DNA of 64,000 bases from Macrostomum hystrix (GCA_950097015.1 CATNEN010000002.1:930001-994000), one strand, 5' to 3'; shown: positions 30,656 through 43,738, numbered from the stretch's first letter. Numbers and translations are program-made. The notes: generated by a model not told the origin, from the letters alone.

Positions 30656-33600
30656 ATGAATGGACACAGCCAACGAGACACTTTGCGCGATGATGTGCTC
30701 AAAGAACTGGTGCATCTGTTTGAGGACCGACAGCTCGAGGACGACTTCGAAAGCAATATACTGAATCCGAGTAACTGGCTGATAAACAGAGTGAAAGAAT
30801 CGCCACAAAAATTCAAGGTTTGCGTTATTGGTCAGGATGCCGATTCAAATCAGGTTGCAGTACCTGTTGAAAACAATGAATTTAATCATACAAATTACAT
30901 TTATATCGGCAAGAAGATTAATGTGACATGCGGCTCAAAATTCGTCGTTGAGCTTATTAATACCAATGATTTGGGAAAAGTTTGTGGCGACTTCCGAGGC
31001 AGATTGAAGACCAAGATGCCGTACCACAGAATGAGGACCAGAGCGCAGCTGATCGAGCTGATGCAGCAGAGTCCGGAAAAGTACAAAATTTGTCGTTTGC
31101 AATTGGACGGACCGCAGCTCGGATGGGCCTACCCGCTCTCTTCCGAGGATCCCATTCCGATGATCCAGCTGAAAGGACGCAGCAACTGCGGCCGAGCATG
31201 TGACGACGACGAGGTGATTGTCGAAGTGAAAGAAATAGATGAAAACGGAGTTGAGGCCCACGGAGCTGTGGTGGGAGTGTGGCGTCAGAAGGAGAAGCTG
31301 AAGTACAAGCTGTTTGTTTGCGAAGTCATTGAAGACTATGGGTGTCTAATGAGACCCATTTGTCAAACGTTTCCAAAAATCTCTTATGACAATCAGTTTG
31401 CAATTTCAACGCATCTAAGACAATTGAAACGAAACAACCCAGAAATGAATAAAAAAGAAAAGTGCGGGCTGCTCACTTCTCGAGACGTTTTCAGTCAGTA
31501 TGCCCATGAATATAGCAATCGAAATTTTGTGTCTGTTTATGAACCCATTGAAGATAGCGTCACTCAAGAAATTTGCTTTGAAGGGAAACGCGTAGAAAGG
31601 GTGCTAAAACACGATTGTGACAAGCTTTTTATTGTCTGCTTTGACAACTGGATCATCGAAAACTGGTATCCAAGAGGCCGCGTTGTGCACGTTGTATCAA
31701 AAAGATTGTCATTTTTGGAAACCATCGACCTTATACAGATTAGCCACTCAGTACCGCCGCTCATGCAACTGAATAACTGTGCAATTACTAGACAAACAAT
31801 CGCCATCGAGGGACGGGTCAAGCGTAAGGCGGATCCAAAGTCTGAGGGTCGAGAAGACTTCCGGGCCTATTTCACAGCAACTATCGACAACCCAGAGACA
31901 AAGGACATGGACGATGCCATCAGCTTGCACGAGGACGCGAATGGAAGACTCACTGTCGGCGTTCACATCACAGATGTGGCAGAGTTCATTGGCGAAAACA
32001 CTCCGATCGATCAAGAGGCCAGACGTCGTGGGACCACATTCTATCCGAGCAAAGAAGCCAGACAAAGAGGAGTCCCTACCAACCACATGCTGCCCCGTCA
32101 ACTGGCTGAGAACTCACTCAGTCTGGTGGAAGGACAGGACAGGCGATGCTTGTCAGTGGTGTTCAACATGAATGCCGATGGAGTAGTGGAGAACTGGAGG
32201 CCGTGCCTGACACTGATTCGCTCAGACAAAAGACTCAACAAGGAGGACGTGCAACGCGTGATTCTTGGCAACACCGACTCCGTGGAGCCTCGCGTCTCAA
32301 ACATGCTGCTTCGGCTGTGGTCAGTGACGCGTGCGTGGCGAGTGAAGCGTCTCGGTCAGGCTGCGTTTGTGCGCCAGCGAGACGAGCAGTTCCCCGAGAC
32401 GAGCGCTCTTGTCGAGGAGCTGATGGTTGCGGCGAATTCAGCAGTCGGAGAGTTCCTGCGACAGCGGGCGGACTCGGTTCCCGCCTATCCGACTCGAGTG
32501 CAGCAGCGACCGCGTGAGATCGACGTGACTCGATGGATGCAGAAACACGGATCCAAGGTGCAGCACTCGGCCGAGTTGAGTCGCGCATTGCATCTAGTCG
32601 AGAAGGATGTTCCGAACTCGAATATGCCGTTTCAAATGCATCAAGATGATGCAGAAAGCTTGAAAGCGTTTTGTCAGCGAGGCGATATGCAAGGCGCTCT
32701 ATCGCTGTTGTACGACGAGAGACGGTTTCCACACTTACGGCTGGCCATCAGCGACTGGCACGGGCTGAGCCAGCCGGCAAAGTACAGCGAGTGCACGTCG
32801 GAGCAAAGGTGCCACTTCAGCCTGGAGAAGGAGGACTACGTCCAGTTCACGAGTCCGATGAGACGCTATGCTGATTTACTAGTTCATCGTGCACTCCGAT
32901 CTCACCTGAAAGACAAGGGCAAGGGAATATATGTTTCGTTTCCTTACTGTCCTGAGACTCCTGAAAAGTTGTGTAAATTTTTAACAACAGTTTCCATGCG
33001 CGACCGAAATTTTGAGAGTAGAAGCAGAAGTGCTGCTGCAGCATTAGAACTAAGATTATTCCCGAGAAAAGTAATTGTTCAAGTTTCGATGCTAGACGAT
33101 GAAGGAATCGTTTTTGAGCACGAGATGCTTGACGGCGAGCCTAAAATTGCCAGACTCGTTCAGTTTCGATTCCTGAACCTTTGCGAAAAGCCTGAGGAAA
33201 AGGAGCCCTCTGTGCTAGTCGGCTGCAAGTGGAAGGCTCGAATACTTCGACATACCACAACTGTTGACGAACCGAGAACTGGGGAAGCACTTGCGGCGGC
33301 CGGTAGAACTTGGCATGATCCGATCAAGGTTGTCAGTGCATCGATTCTCAGAAGCTTTCGGCCTCGAGAGCTTCTGCTGGCAAAGGAGGAGCTTCTCAAA
33401 AACCAGTGGGACTTCTCGAAGTGCAGCATCTCGAGCGCCAAGTTCATGGAGGCTGATATTTCTGATAAGCGTGGCGTGTCAAAGGTCTACTCCACCACTG
33501 ACGGTCACGGTAGCTCTGTGTGGTTCTATCGCGACATTCGTCTCGGTGATGAAATGAATGCCCAGATTGGATCCCAGAATAATCACGGAATGATGGCGCC

Positions 33601-36600
33601 GACGCTAAATCTCATCGAAATCTGTGACACCTTCTCAATTTGTCTCGCTCACCGCCGTCGACCGGCTGACCGTTTCGAGCGAGTTGTTCGACGATACAGC
33701 CAACTTGTTTATCAAAGCATTGACCAGTACGTCGACATTTGGCAAAACATTGTTGCCTTGGAATCAGCCTCAGTGTCTGTCGCAAACAACGAGACGTTTG
33801 TTCTGTGCGATGTTCCGCTATTGTGGCAGTGGGACCAGCGAAACAAACGATGGCTTGGAATGTTTAACTTGACAGCCAACTTTTGCACCTCGAACAACCT
33901 GTCCTTCACAGACTCAGTTGTGATGGAGAAGATAAGCTCTTGGTCTAAAAAGATAGAGAAATTTCAGGACAGAGGACAGTCAATCGAAGATGCCTCTGAT
34001 GCAGTGTTCTCGACAGCCATGAAGATGACGCGCTACTCAGAGTACATCTGCCTTCGCGCGAACATGAAATGTGCAGAGGCGGGTAACGACTACACATGGG
34101 TTGGACACGGAGGCGTTTTGCTTGTGTTCGACGGCCTTCACTGCCAGTCTAAAATGTGCAACAACAGGTCCTTGCACTTTTGCAACTTTGTTGTCTTTCA
34201 CCTGAACGAGGTGAGCCCAGGTGAGAGTGCGCCTCAGGATGAGATCAGAGTCGCTACTGTGGAGCTAGTGATGAAGTTTCTGCCGAACAGAAGACACGAG
34301 CTGGTGCTGCAGGCAATGCGGCATCAAAGCGGAGTCAGCGCTTCGTGCTCTCTGGTTCGATGGGACCAGCAGAAGGACGCTGTTGGTGGTAAGCTTTGAT
34401 TCTTTCACTTTCAGATTTCACTTCAAATAAAACGTCGCAGCCGCTTGGAGAATTTAGTAACTTTATTTTTTTGCAAGTGGGTACTTTTGAGGAGATGAGG
34501 TACATGATGAGACTAAAATAAGAAAATGGAAATACAATTCCAGTTGACGCTTTGATCTATAAAACAACGCTAATGGAGAACAATGTTGATTCGTACGCGA
34601 TTCACGTTACAAACAACGGGCAGAAGTCTGTTCGGACTGTGCCGTGCAACAAATGTCAGAATGACGCTCTCGAGAGGGCGATGGACAAGCGCGTTTCTCT
34701 CATTTGGGGGCCGCCGGGTAATCGAAATTCAGTTTCTGTTGATTAGTCACATAATCTCTTAATTTGTTTTATTTTTGCTGGCTAATCTAGCTTGGATTGA
34801 ACTGAAATAGACGACTGGCGAGTGGAGTCCAAATTTACTTGGAATTTATTAATTATTAAGCGACAATTGAAAACTTACACTAATGAAAGATAAAAGTCAA
34901 TCAGACTGCGAGCAACAAGTCAGAAAACTCGGCCTAAACACGCAAGGCCGTAGCTCCGCCAAACCATAGGTTGCACTGATCAGATGGCAGCATACGGCTC
35001 GTAGAAGACCCTTACAACACCAAAAGAGCAAATTCAGTGACAGTGACATTTTTTTATTTTAAAGCTTCAGAATTTGCAAATTTGCATAGCCCTCTTTGAA
35101 TAATTTTAGGTACAGGCAAAACCACCACTGGAGTGATGCTTGTCTTTTGGTTTTCGTTTATCAACCGACATCGCAGGGACGCCTTGCCGATGCCGGACTT
35201 TCAACAGCCAAGCGATGACGAAGAAGTCGAGGACGACAATGAAGACTTAGAGACGGATTTTGAAGAGATCGAAGAAGTCGATGCGTCACTCACTGAAGCC
35301 AACCAAGACGGCTTCCAGACAGTACGCTATAGACATCGCCAGTCGCACAGCTCAACATCATCGACCGTTGTTTCTGACCGACGCAGATGGCAGAAGCTGG
35401 AGACGCGGGAGGTTCAGAGCCGACGCCAGATCCTGTGCTGCGGTCCATCGAACCGCTCAGTCGACGTAATTGTCGAAGCCTCTCGAGACCTTCTGCTGAA
35501 CCAGTGTCCGTCAATGGTTCGCGTCTACAGCGAGCAGGTGGAGCGCGTTCACTATCCGATTCCCGGAGAGCTTGCCACTGCTGACGAAGTAGTCCCAGCG
35601 ATGAGAAGGTATGCACTGCATGAGCTCATTCGGAGTGAGAACAGCGACGAAAGCTACATAATCTGCGGATTCGACACGGCATTTCGCAAGTTCATCGGCA
35701 GCCCTGAAGAGCAGCCCATCACGATGGAACGCGCACTAAGAGAAGCAGCTGCGACCAACTCGCGCTTCGCTCAATTTATTCGAAACAGACGACTTCGATC
35801 AACTCGGCGAGGCGCCTTGGAGCTCGCAGAAGAGGAGGCTGGCAGTGATGCACTCGTTCAGGGCTGTGTCAAGCTCTACAAAGATAAAGTGCTGAAAGCC
35901 AAGATGAGGGTGCTGCAGAACTTCGATGTCGTTCTGTGCACCACGTCTGTCAGCTGCAGCTCCGTTATCCAGCGCGCTTGTCGCTTCGTTCAGATCATCA
36001 TCGACGAGGCGGGAATGTGCACTCAGCCGGAGCTGCTTGTTCCCATTGTTGGTCGATTGAGTGTGAACATCACCGTTCCATCGAGTCTTGGCGCGAGCTC
36101 TCGTACTTTTGGAGGCACGGCCGCGTCACAATTTGCCGAGCGAGTTGTCCTGATCGGTGACCACAAGCAGCTGGCTCCGATCATTCAGAACAAGACGGCT
36201 GCAGAGCTGGGACTGAGCAAGACGTTTCTCGAGATGCACTGTCTCGATTCGGTCATGCTCAACCAGCAGTACCGCATGGTGAGTATTTAATTTGCTTATC
36301 TGCTCTGCAATGATACATACTGTAAGGGAATGAATAATGATTGCGAAACTCGCTTACTTCTCAGCACCCGAGTCTGGCCGACTTTCCGTCTAAGCGCTTC
36401 TACACTGTCAGAGACTCTGGCGGACTGCGCACTCAGCCGTCCAAGTCTTGGACCGGAGTGCTCGATACTGAGACCAAGATGCAGGCAGGCTGCAGTTCCC
36501 AGTGGAATGGACTGAACTGGCACAAGCTGAATAAGGCTGAGCTCTTTGACAGCAAGGATGCCAGCGGAGTGAGACGTCATGGTCTACTGACGGAGCGCAA

Positions 36601-37762
36601 CGCGAACGTGTTGCACGGATGCTGGCCAGGTGTGAGACGAGACAGGCCGTTCGACACGCTGCCAGATGTGCCGGTGAGCGAGTTTCATCCGATGGGTGAG
36701 GAGGAGAGAATCGTCTTCCTGCACATCGAAGGTCGAGAGGAGCGAACGTTCGTTGCCACTGAGGATGGTCGAGAGGACTCGTACAAGAACGATCAAGAAA
36801 TCGACACAGTCGTGAGTCCCTTTTATGAATATAGTAATTTGCAAATGATATCCATTGTGCCGTTTTGTTTTGCAATTTGCTTTACAACTTATTAATGAGT
36901 TACAACATCGGCAACTTATTTCCGCTACTGTAATCTATTTGAGTTTGCTGTTTCTGTTTCTGGATTCAGATTCGGGTCTACAGGGAGATTTTGAGCCGAC
37001 TGAGTGGCCCTGACAGGAAGGATCCTCGCCGATGCGTGGCGCTGATGTCGCAGTACCGGTTCCAGGTCGCTGAGATCAAACGACGCCTGCAGTCTGAGAG
37101 CCTGCCGATGCCCACGGTCAGCACGGTGATCGCCTGTCAGGGCAGCGAGTTTGCATATGTGCTGCTCAGCCTGGTCCGCTCCATGCCGAGCTACGACATT
37201 GAGGAGAACCCGCTGCCCGGCTGGGAGCGGAAGTTCCTCGGCTTCATCACCGATGAGAACCAGACCAACGTGGCGCTGACGAGGGCTCAGCGAGGCCTAA
37301 TTATTATCGGTGAGTGCTATTTCGAAGGCCAATAGTCGTTCAGCGTTTAGCATTTCAACTTGCTTTTTATTAAACTGCGCTTGCTTTCAGTTTTGTTTTA
37401 GCTTAAATGCATGTATAACGAGTTGAAACAGAAGTTCTTGTGAGTTTTCATGGCGAATGTAAGAGCTGTGTGTGTTCCAAATAGTTTTTTGAATTTTTCT
37501 GTGTCCACATTTTTTTATTAAACGAATCATAACTTTATATGAAATGAAACGTTTGCTATTTACGTATAGTATTTTAAAACAGCATATCATTTATTCGCAC
37601 GAATATGCATCAGGCAATAAAAAGCTTCTCCGCCGGGATCTGAACTGGTCGTATCTTTTGCGCGATCTCAAGCTGCGTGGCTGCATTCCGAAGCGCGCTG
37701 AAGACTTTCCTGGCCGCACTGGCAGGAAACTGCGAGCGATGACTCGGACGGGAACATTGTGA
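30656..37762 (+). CDS. RNB exoribonuclease-SF1 helicase fusion, paralogue C (HELZ2-like)
   Basis: Six exons: 30656-34388, 34544-34717, 35110-36278, 36365-36811, 36970-37309 and 37614-37762, all with GT-AG borders, giving 2003 aa. Exons 2-5 have exactly the same lengths as in B (174, 1169, 447, 340). RNB catalytic residues (TIDNPETKDMDDAIS, MRRYADL) and helicase motifs (GPPGTGKTT, DEAG, GDHKQL, QQYRM, CQGSEFAY, NVALTRAQRG) are all present. Compared with B, three blocks are diverged: residues 1-127, about 234-408 and about 742-803. The intervening blocks and the last 1.3 kb of exon 1 are nearly identical at DNA level, as is part of intron 1, while intron 2 differs. The final exon resembles the extra terminal exon of B. 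Expected role: processive RNA unwinding and 3'-5' decay. Confidence 0.88.
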
Positions 37763-37962
37763 AAAATAGGTTTGTGTGTGCTGTGTATTCTGTACGAATC
37801 CTATGTCTGTTTGTGGACCATATCAGAAAACGCAAATGTTTGTTCATACTTTTTAGTTTCTTCTTTGATGAGCCTTTTTAATAAGTAAATCCGTTCTGCC
37901 GGCTTCGCTTCACCCTCACTGTGCTGCTTTTCAAGATTCATTGTGGGTTGCTTGCAGTCGGC

Positions 37963-37968
37963 AATAAA
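37963..37968 (+). terminator. Candidate polyadenylation signal of paralogue C
   Basis: AATAAA about 200 bases after the stop codon, in a T-rich context. Confidence 0.35.
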
Positions 37969-37969
37969 A

Positions 37970-40150
37970 CAAACTGGCAACTAATTAATTAAAACATTGA
38001 ACATTACATATAAAAAGTAGGCAATAAAATTTTTTTTCTAAATTCCAGATTTTACTCGTACAGGTGTGCGTTTCCTTTTTTAGTCATTTTTGTTCATTTT
38101 AACACATTTCTTCTTCTGTCGCTGTTTTAATTCCTACAAAATATACTCAGTCTTACTGACAATAATTGAATACTCAATAATGTTGCTTCTACATGTGTGT
38201 TATATAGCCCAAGATATTATCTCAAGAGCATTGTTCATACGCAACTAGCATTATTAATTCACTAAGCTCCACTTAATAGCCATAACTGACTTCAAGAACT
38301 AACTACGACAACATGAACAATGTTACGTTGGGGTCTGCGCACTACTCAGTTCTACCGTCTGTGCACCAAGGTTGTGAACTTACTCTAGACTTACTCTTGA
38401 CTAATCCTCTTTATAGCACATTTTTATATAATTCCACGTTTCTTTCCACTTTCTACTGTTTCACTGCTGGTTCTTACTCTCGCTGTGTATTATAGGTAAA
38501 AAAAAATCTGATAATTTGATTTGATTGGATTTGATCAAATATCACAAAAAAAATTATTTACCACAAGTTTTAAATCGAGCACCGGCTTTAACAAAATTAG
38601 TACGAAACACTCGCTTTTCATTCGGATTTAGTTAATTTTTTCTTTCACTACCCACTGGCAGGTGAATAGACTTAGAATTTTCTACTTAGTTGAAAATGAT
38701 GATTTCCATTTTCAACCTTGCTGACCGCGAGCTGAAAGAAACTTAAGGGAGAGATAAGAAGAAAGTAGATTTACAAGATTTCTTGTTTTTGTAGTTAAAA
38801 CTAGGCATCGAACTTTGACGCACAGGAAATGGGCATTCCGTTTGATAATCTGAAGTCTGAAGTTCCTGAGCGCTCCCAGAGCGATTGGAGATTGTTGACA
38901 GTTTTTACGCCACATCAATCAGCTGAAATGCTTATTAATGAGGCAGTGAGTAATTAGGACACTTTTTCATTTTGAATTCCCGCCACTTTTTCTCACGCGC
39001 TAGCTATTTGTCGTAACCTCACGCGGTGCTCTTTGTTCGTTTTATGCGCACTCAAGCGGAACATGCACCCACCCCAATTTTGCTATATATACAGAGAAAA
39101 ATATAATGCGATCTTCACCTTCGGTCCCCAACCACACCGTTAACAATGGTTAACTCTGTTTACCCTGTTTGATCTGCTATACGTTCTTGACGTTTAGCTC
39201 TACGAAATATAAGCGATTACACTTCCTAACTCTTGCCCTGTTTCGCTATTAAATATACCGAGTTCCTTATTTATTTTCCTAATAAGAGGAAAACAGTTAA
39301 GATACCTTTGCCTTCCCAATCCTCTCCCAAAGATCTCTCATCGGCCTTCTTTACCCAAATCCACCCTATTATATGATCCCTTTGAAATCCCAATATACCG
39401 TCCTAAAATCCCGTCTAAAAAGTCCACCTGAAGTCTATCTGAAGTCCACCTAAAGTTCCCTAAATACCCCCCTGAAGTCCCAAAACTCTGCCTTTATCCC
39501 TCATGAGACTGTACTAATTCCGGACCCCATAGAGGAAAGTAAGTGAGAGTGCGAAGGACGTTCACCAGGCAACTTCAATCCATCCTGATACGCCCCACGG
39601 ACTGTGTGCCCCAGATCAGTGACCTAAGCCCTCGTGCCAGCAACAGTCGATTCTTCTCCCATTGTTAGTATCTAGTGTCTTGCCGCTCGGGCATTAGCGC
39701 TACCTTAGGTATAACCCGAACAGGGTGGAAAATACCTATTCTCACCCTCATAACTTACGCTACCATCCCCCCCAAATACTCAGCTCACCAATCCCAAATC
39801 CAACAAATAGAGAGAGAGCTGAGAGGTCTGCTAGAATTTTCGAGGCTTTTACGTATAGAACGTGACTGCTGCGGCCACTGCGATCACCTAAACTTTTCAC
39901 AAAAAAAATTAAGTCCAAACAAAAAGCTGTTTTTAGAACCAATGAAATCCTAATAAAATTAAGCTCAAGCACAAACACATTTTCAACCATAGACTTCCGG
40001 GCTTCGGATAGCTTAGAATTTGTACAGCTAATCAGGCAAATTAATTAGAGCATTATAAATGAAAAACTAACTAAGCAGAATAGTTAATGCAGTTTGCGCT
40101 ACGCAGAAGCCATCTATGCTGCCGCAAATTCCGATTGGATCAACAGCAAA
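37970..40150. other. Intergenic, nothing recognised
   Basis: AT-rich sequence with no gene features seen. Short frames (for example near 38313 and 39675) lack recognisable content. Confidence 0.5.
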
Positions 40151-40155
40151 ATTAA

Positions 40156-42585
40156 ATGACGCTGGAGCATTGTAAAAAGAACATCAAAAGAAAGCCTCGA
40201 CAATGCTTTCATCGGCTGTTTGCTTGTGTAGACGGATTCGAATCTGAAAGTGAGGAAAAAGCATCATGCATTGTATCCTACGCAGACTCCGACACAGGCA
40301 AATATGAGAAACATCCTCAGTGCGCAAGAATACGCTCAGACCTGGAGCAACGCGTCCGGCCCCGTAAAAGCTGCTTAATTCAAAATCGCAGGCCGATAAT
40401 AGATGCTGAAAATGAAAACAACGTTAGCTGTCACGAAATTGAAAACTGCGATACCGACAACGAGAGGCGACGATGGACGCGGCGTCGGCTGAAACAAGAA
40501 CACCTGCATAACCAACGTTGTTATCATGGCAGCCACCAACCATGTCAGAGCTGTTGTCCTTCGAAATTAGCAGCTAAATCCCCGACCTATGCAGCTGGAG
40601 TAGCTAAACATCGCCACAAAAAGCGCCTTATGGTTGCCATGCTAGATGACGGTGGAATCGGCCCATATACTGACTGTGATGCAGGCTGCCAAATGAATGT
40701 TTGCACGACTTACGATGATATTAATATTCGGCAAATATTTCAACAGATCACCGACACAATGGACGCCAAGTGTAGGAGCGAATCTCCGATGGAAATTTCC
40801 AGATCATCCACACAGAAAGCTTCGCGTCCAACTTACTCGTCAGCTCAGAAAACTTCCTACACAATGACATTGCCTTATTCATCGCCGCCTCACAAATCGG
40901 CTGATAAATTTGAGCAACAAGTTCAGCAGACCGCATTCCTGACTCGGGGGGCGCCAGAATTGCCTCCGTCACAGACCTGTCAACCGCTGCCACTGCCACA
41001 GACCTGTCAACCCCTATCACTGCCACAGACCTGTCAACCCCTATCACTGCCACAGACCTGTCAACCCCTATCACTGCCACAGACCTGTCAACCGCTACCA
41101 CTGCAACAGACCTGTCAACCGCTACCACTGCAACAGACCTGTCAACCGCTACCACTGCAACAGACCTGTCAACCGCTACCTCCGCCACAGACTAGTCAAC
41201 CTTTAACAACATCACTTGTGACTCAGCAACTGCTGCCGTTCCAGATACATCAAGCTGTATTTACTTCAGAGGCAACTCAATCGTTTCCCTCAAGCCAAAT
41301 TCCTGCAACTCATACATCAAACCTGCCCGTGAAGTATTTCGCGCCGAAGTCGTCACCAGAGCAGCAGCCGCATAGTCAGATTCAGCAGCAGACAGAGTCA
41401 CATCAAGTACAAAAGTCACCCGAATGGTCGCGCGTCAGTCAAACTTCGATCTTGCGTCAGCAATTAAAAAACAAAAATGAGCTGGAATTAGTACGACCAC
41501 AAGTGACTGTCGCTGGCTGTTATCCTACTCGAAACTGCGCCAACACGAAGAGGGGTAAGTGATTTAGAAGCTATCATATTTTTCTATCCAATCTTTATCA
41601 CCATGGCAACTATAATTGTACTAACGGTTCTCTCAGCAATGCTTGGCGTGGCTCGTCGTGGCTATCGCCTATTCCGTCGGGATTTCACACCCTCCTGCAA
41701 TTACTACGGGACTCAAATCACGCCAATGGAGTCAATCAGGCTCAGCAAGGACGAGGACCAGTGGGAGGACTTGGAGATTCAGGTCAAAGGACACAGCGGT
41801 GTCAAAGCGATGAAGCCAAAAGTGAGCAGTCTAGATCAGCCTAATATAGCCTGCTAGCAGCCATTACTGTCTAAACGAGAACTAGTAATTTTCAGTGAAA
41901 AATGTTCTGAATCTAGCATTGTTTTCTGTGTATTCGGAGTCAGAAATTTACTTGCTTTTTGCATGAATGATAATTAGCGAATAATGTAAAGCTACAAACT
42001 GTAAAAAATAACTAGACATCTGCAAAACTCAAAGCCTGCGACGGGAAGCAGCGACTGGGCTCTGGCGGGCAAGCAAGAAATGCCTCGTGTGCGCAGTGTT
42101 ACGGGACACCTTCAGGTGACACTCCGGAGCAGCAGCTAGCGAATGTGGCACCAACCCAGGCTCATCTTTATAGGCAGCAGCAGCAGCAACAGCGATATCA
42201 AGTTCAGTTCGATAGGCTCGCAAGGACAAAGCACGACAGGGCTGCCGACTTAAATGTAACAGGAAATAACAGTTATGAGATACAGGTGAACTCAATACTT
42301 GAATTGCTCATAGTATATTGTGGCTGGCACTAATTATGATCACTATCAAAACCAAAAAATTCACAGAACTATGGTGCTCAAGTGCACTTTAGCCATTCTC
42401 ATCACCAATTCAGCACTAATATGTCGGCGTATCATCAGACCGCCCCAGGGGCAGCCGAAGTCTTTGTTCGTCAGAGAGCTGTCCTTCAGCCGCGGTTACC
42501 GACTTGCAGCTCGCCCAGGTTTCAAAGGGATCGGCAAGTTCAGGATTTCGAATTTGCCGCTAGCAGCCGCTACGGAAAACTTTAA
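40156..42585 (+). CDS. Orphan four-exon gene with (QTCQPLPL)n repeat
   Basis: Predicted exons are 40156-41554, 41637-41821, 42097-42285 and 42367-42585. All have GT-AG borders with matching phases (1,0,0), giving 663 aa. A stop codon (TAA 40153-40155) directly precedes the ATG. The N-terminal third is basic and rich in Cys and His (RCYHGSHQPCQSCC). Residues about 270-352 are nine 8-residue repeats (QTCQPLPL, with LS and LQ variants). The rest of exon 1 is Gln/Pro/Ser-rich. Exon 2 is more ordered (RGYRLFRRDF, EDQWEDLEIQVKGH). Exon 3 has a poly-Gln run; exon 4 ends SSRYGKL. There is no signal peptide or membrane span. I recognise no family. The consistent phases across three introns argue that it is a real gene, probably of low complexity and fast evolving. 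Confidence 0.6.
40965..41210 (+). repeat. 24-bp coding minisatellite
   Basis: About nine units of a 24-mer (CAGACCTGTCAACCGCTACC plus 4 bases) encode QTCQPLPL within the orphan gene. The reverse strand is also open across it; that frame is a shadow. Confidence 0.9.
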
Positions 42586-42960
42586 ATCTGTGATTCTCGT
42601 GACTTTTGAACGCAACAGACTTTACTGCGGCTTTTAAGATGAGTTTGAACATTCTGAACTTTGAAGTTAGAAGGATACAGCATTTTTTTCTGTTTCTGAA
42701 GCTTGAAAACATTGGCAAATGATCACAGCAACGGCAGTTTCAGTACGAATTTTTTAAAGCCAGAGTGCATCGGTTTTAGAAATGTTTTCAAGCAGAAGTT
42801 CTATTACTGGCATTAAGGTTCTACAAAGCTATTATGCATTCAATTTTTTCTTTCGACCACGACAACTGACCCTGACCTGCGTCACGGTGGTTCTCAGTTG
42901 TACTGTCAAGCATGCTATATGAGCGTATAAATATATTTTGTTTATAAAAATCCGACCAAC
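42586..42960. other. Short intergenic stretch, nothing recognised
   Basis: AT-rich sequence between the orphan gene and a retroelement remnant. Confidence 0.5.
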
Positions 42961-43149
42961 TATTTGGGGTGTCTGGTCCTGGACCTTCCACCTTTAGATA
43001 TTTTTTATCAAAGGGGAAGCGATGAAGACGGCTCGTCCGTCTCCATTCGGAAGCAACTTGCCTTCAACAAGCGGAACCTCCAGTCCCACGGCGACCTCAG
43101 CCTTTGGGACCTGGACGCAGCAGGAGGCCTCAAAATTCTCTCAGACGGA

Positions 43150-43464
43150 ATTCCGTCGACGCTGTGCCCACCGCTCAAATTCAAAACCAGCACTCCGCGC
43201 ATACCGCTGCTCCACCGACGACAGAGCTCTGCTGGCATAGGCCACGGGACGGCTGCTGCCGTCTGGCTGCTTCTGGGTGAGAATGGCGCCGAGTCCGATC
43301 GGAGATGCGTCCACCAGGAGCTCTGTGTGCCGCTTGCGATCGAAGAATGCTAGCGTGTCGGCGTTGGAAATTGCACTTTTGATGCTGTTGAATGCCTTGG
43401 TGTGGCTGGCGGTCCATTCCCACGGCTGGCCCTTTTTAGTCAGTTGGCGCAGCGGGGCTGACAC
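43150..43464 (-). mobile_element. Ty3/gypsy retrotransposon RT-RNase H fragment
   Basis: The minus-strand frame reads PLRQLTKKGQPWEWTASHTK, AFNSIKSAI, LLVDASPIGLGAILTQKQ and PVAYASRALSSVEQRYA. This is the classic end of a gypsy reverse transcriptase running into RNase H. Similarity stops after ERWAQRRRNSV, where unrelated sequence follows. It is a fragment of about 105 residues, without the RT catalytic site, protease or integrase. Confidence 0.85.
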
Positions 43465-43494
43465 TCAGTAAGCGGCGCCTTCACTCAGGACAAG

Positions 43495-43738
43495 GCTCAC
43501 CTATCTCGGCCCAAACCCGGATCTCCCCCGACGTTTTCAGGCCTGAGAACATCTGCCAGCTCGTCCGTTACCTAAGGGCCACCGGGCGAGCAACTCTCCA
43601 CCTCCTGGACTCTCCGGAGGAGGACCACGCTGCGGACGCCGGCATCACCGGATCCGAAGGATCCCCCTTGCAGCTAAGTGAAGTAAGTCAAGTTGGGGTG
43701 TCTGGGCAACAAGATTTCCTATTTTTATGATGTACGCC
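43495..43738 (+). mobile_element. Possible 3' end of an LTR-element polyprotein
   Basis: One plus-strand frame stays open from the region reading ISPDVFRPENICQLVRYLRA through LHLLDSPEEDHAADAG to a TGA near 43738, just past a candidate LTR start. Its GC content is higher than the surroundings. There is no conserved motif, so the assignment rests on its position before the candidate LTR. Confidence 0.3.

Noticed and set aside
40748-41188. 146-codon minus-strand frame of VAVVAVDRS repeats
   Set aside because: Shadow of the coding 24-bp repeat of the orphan gene.
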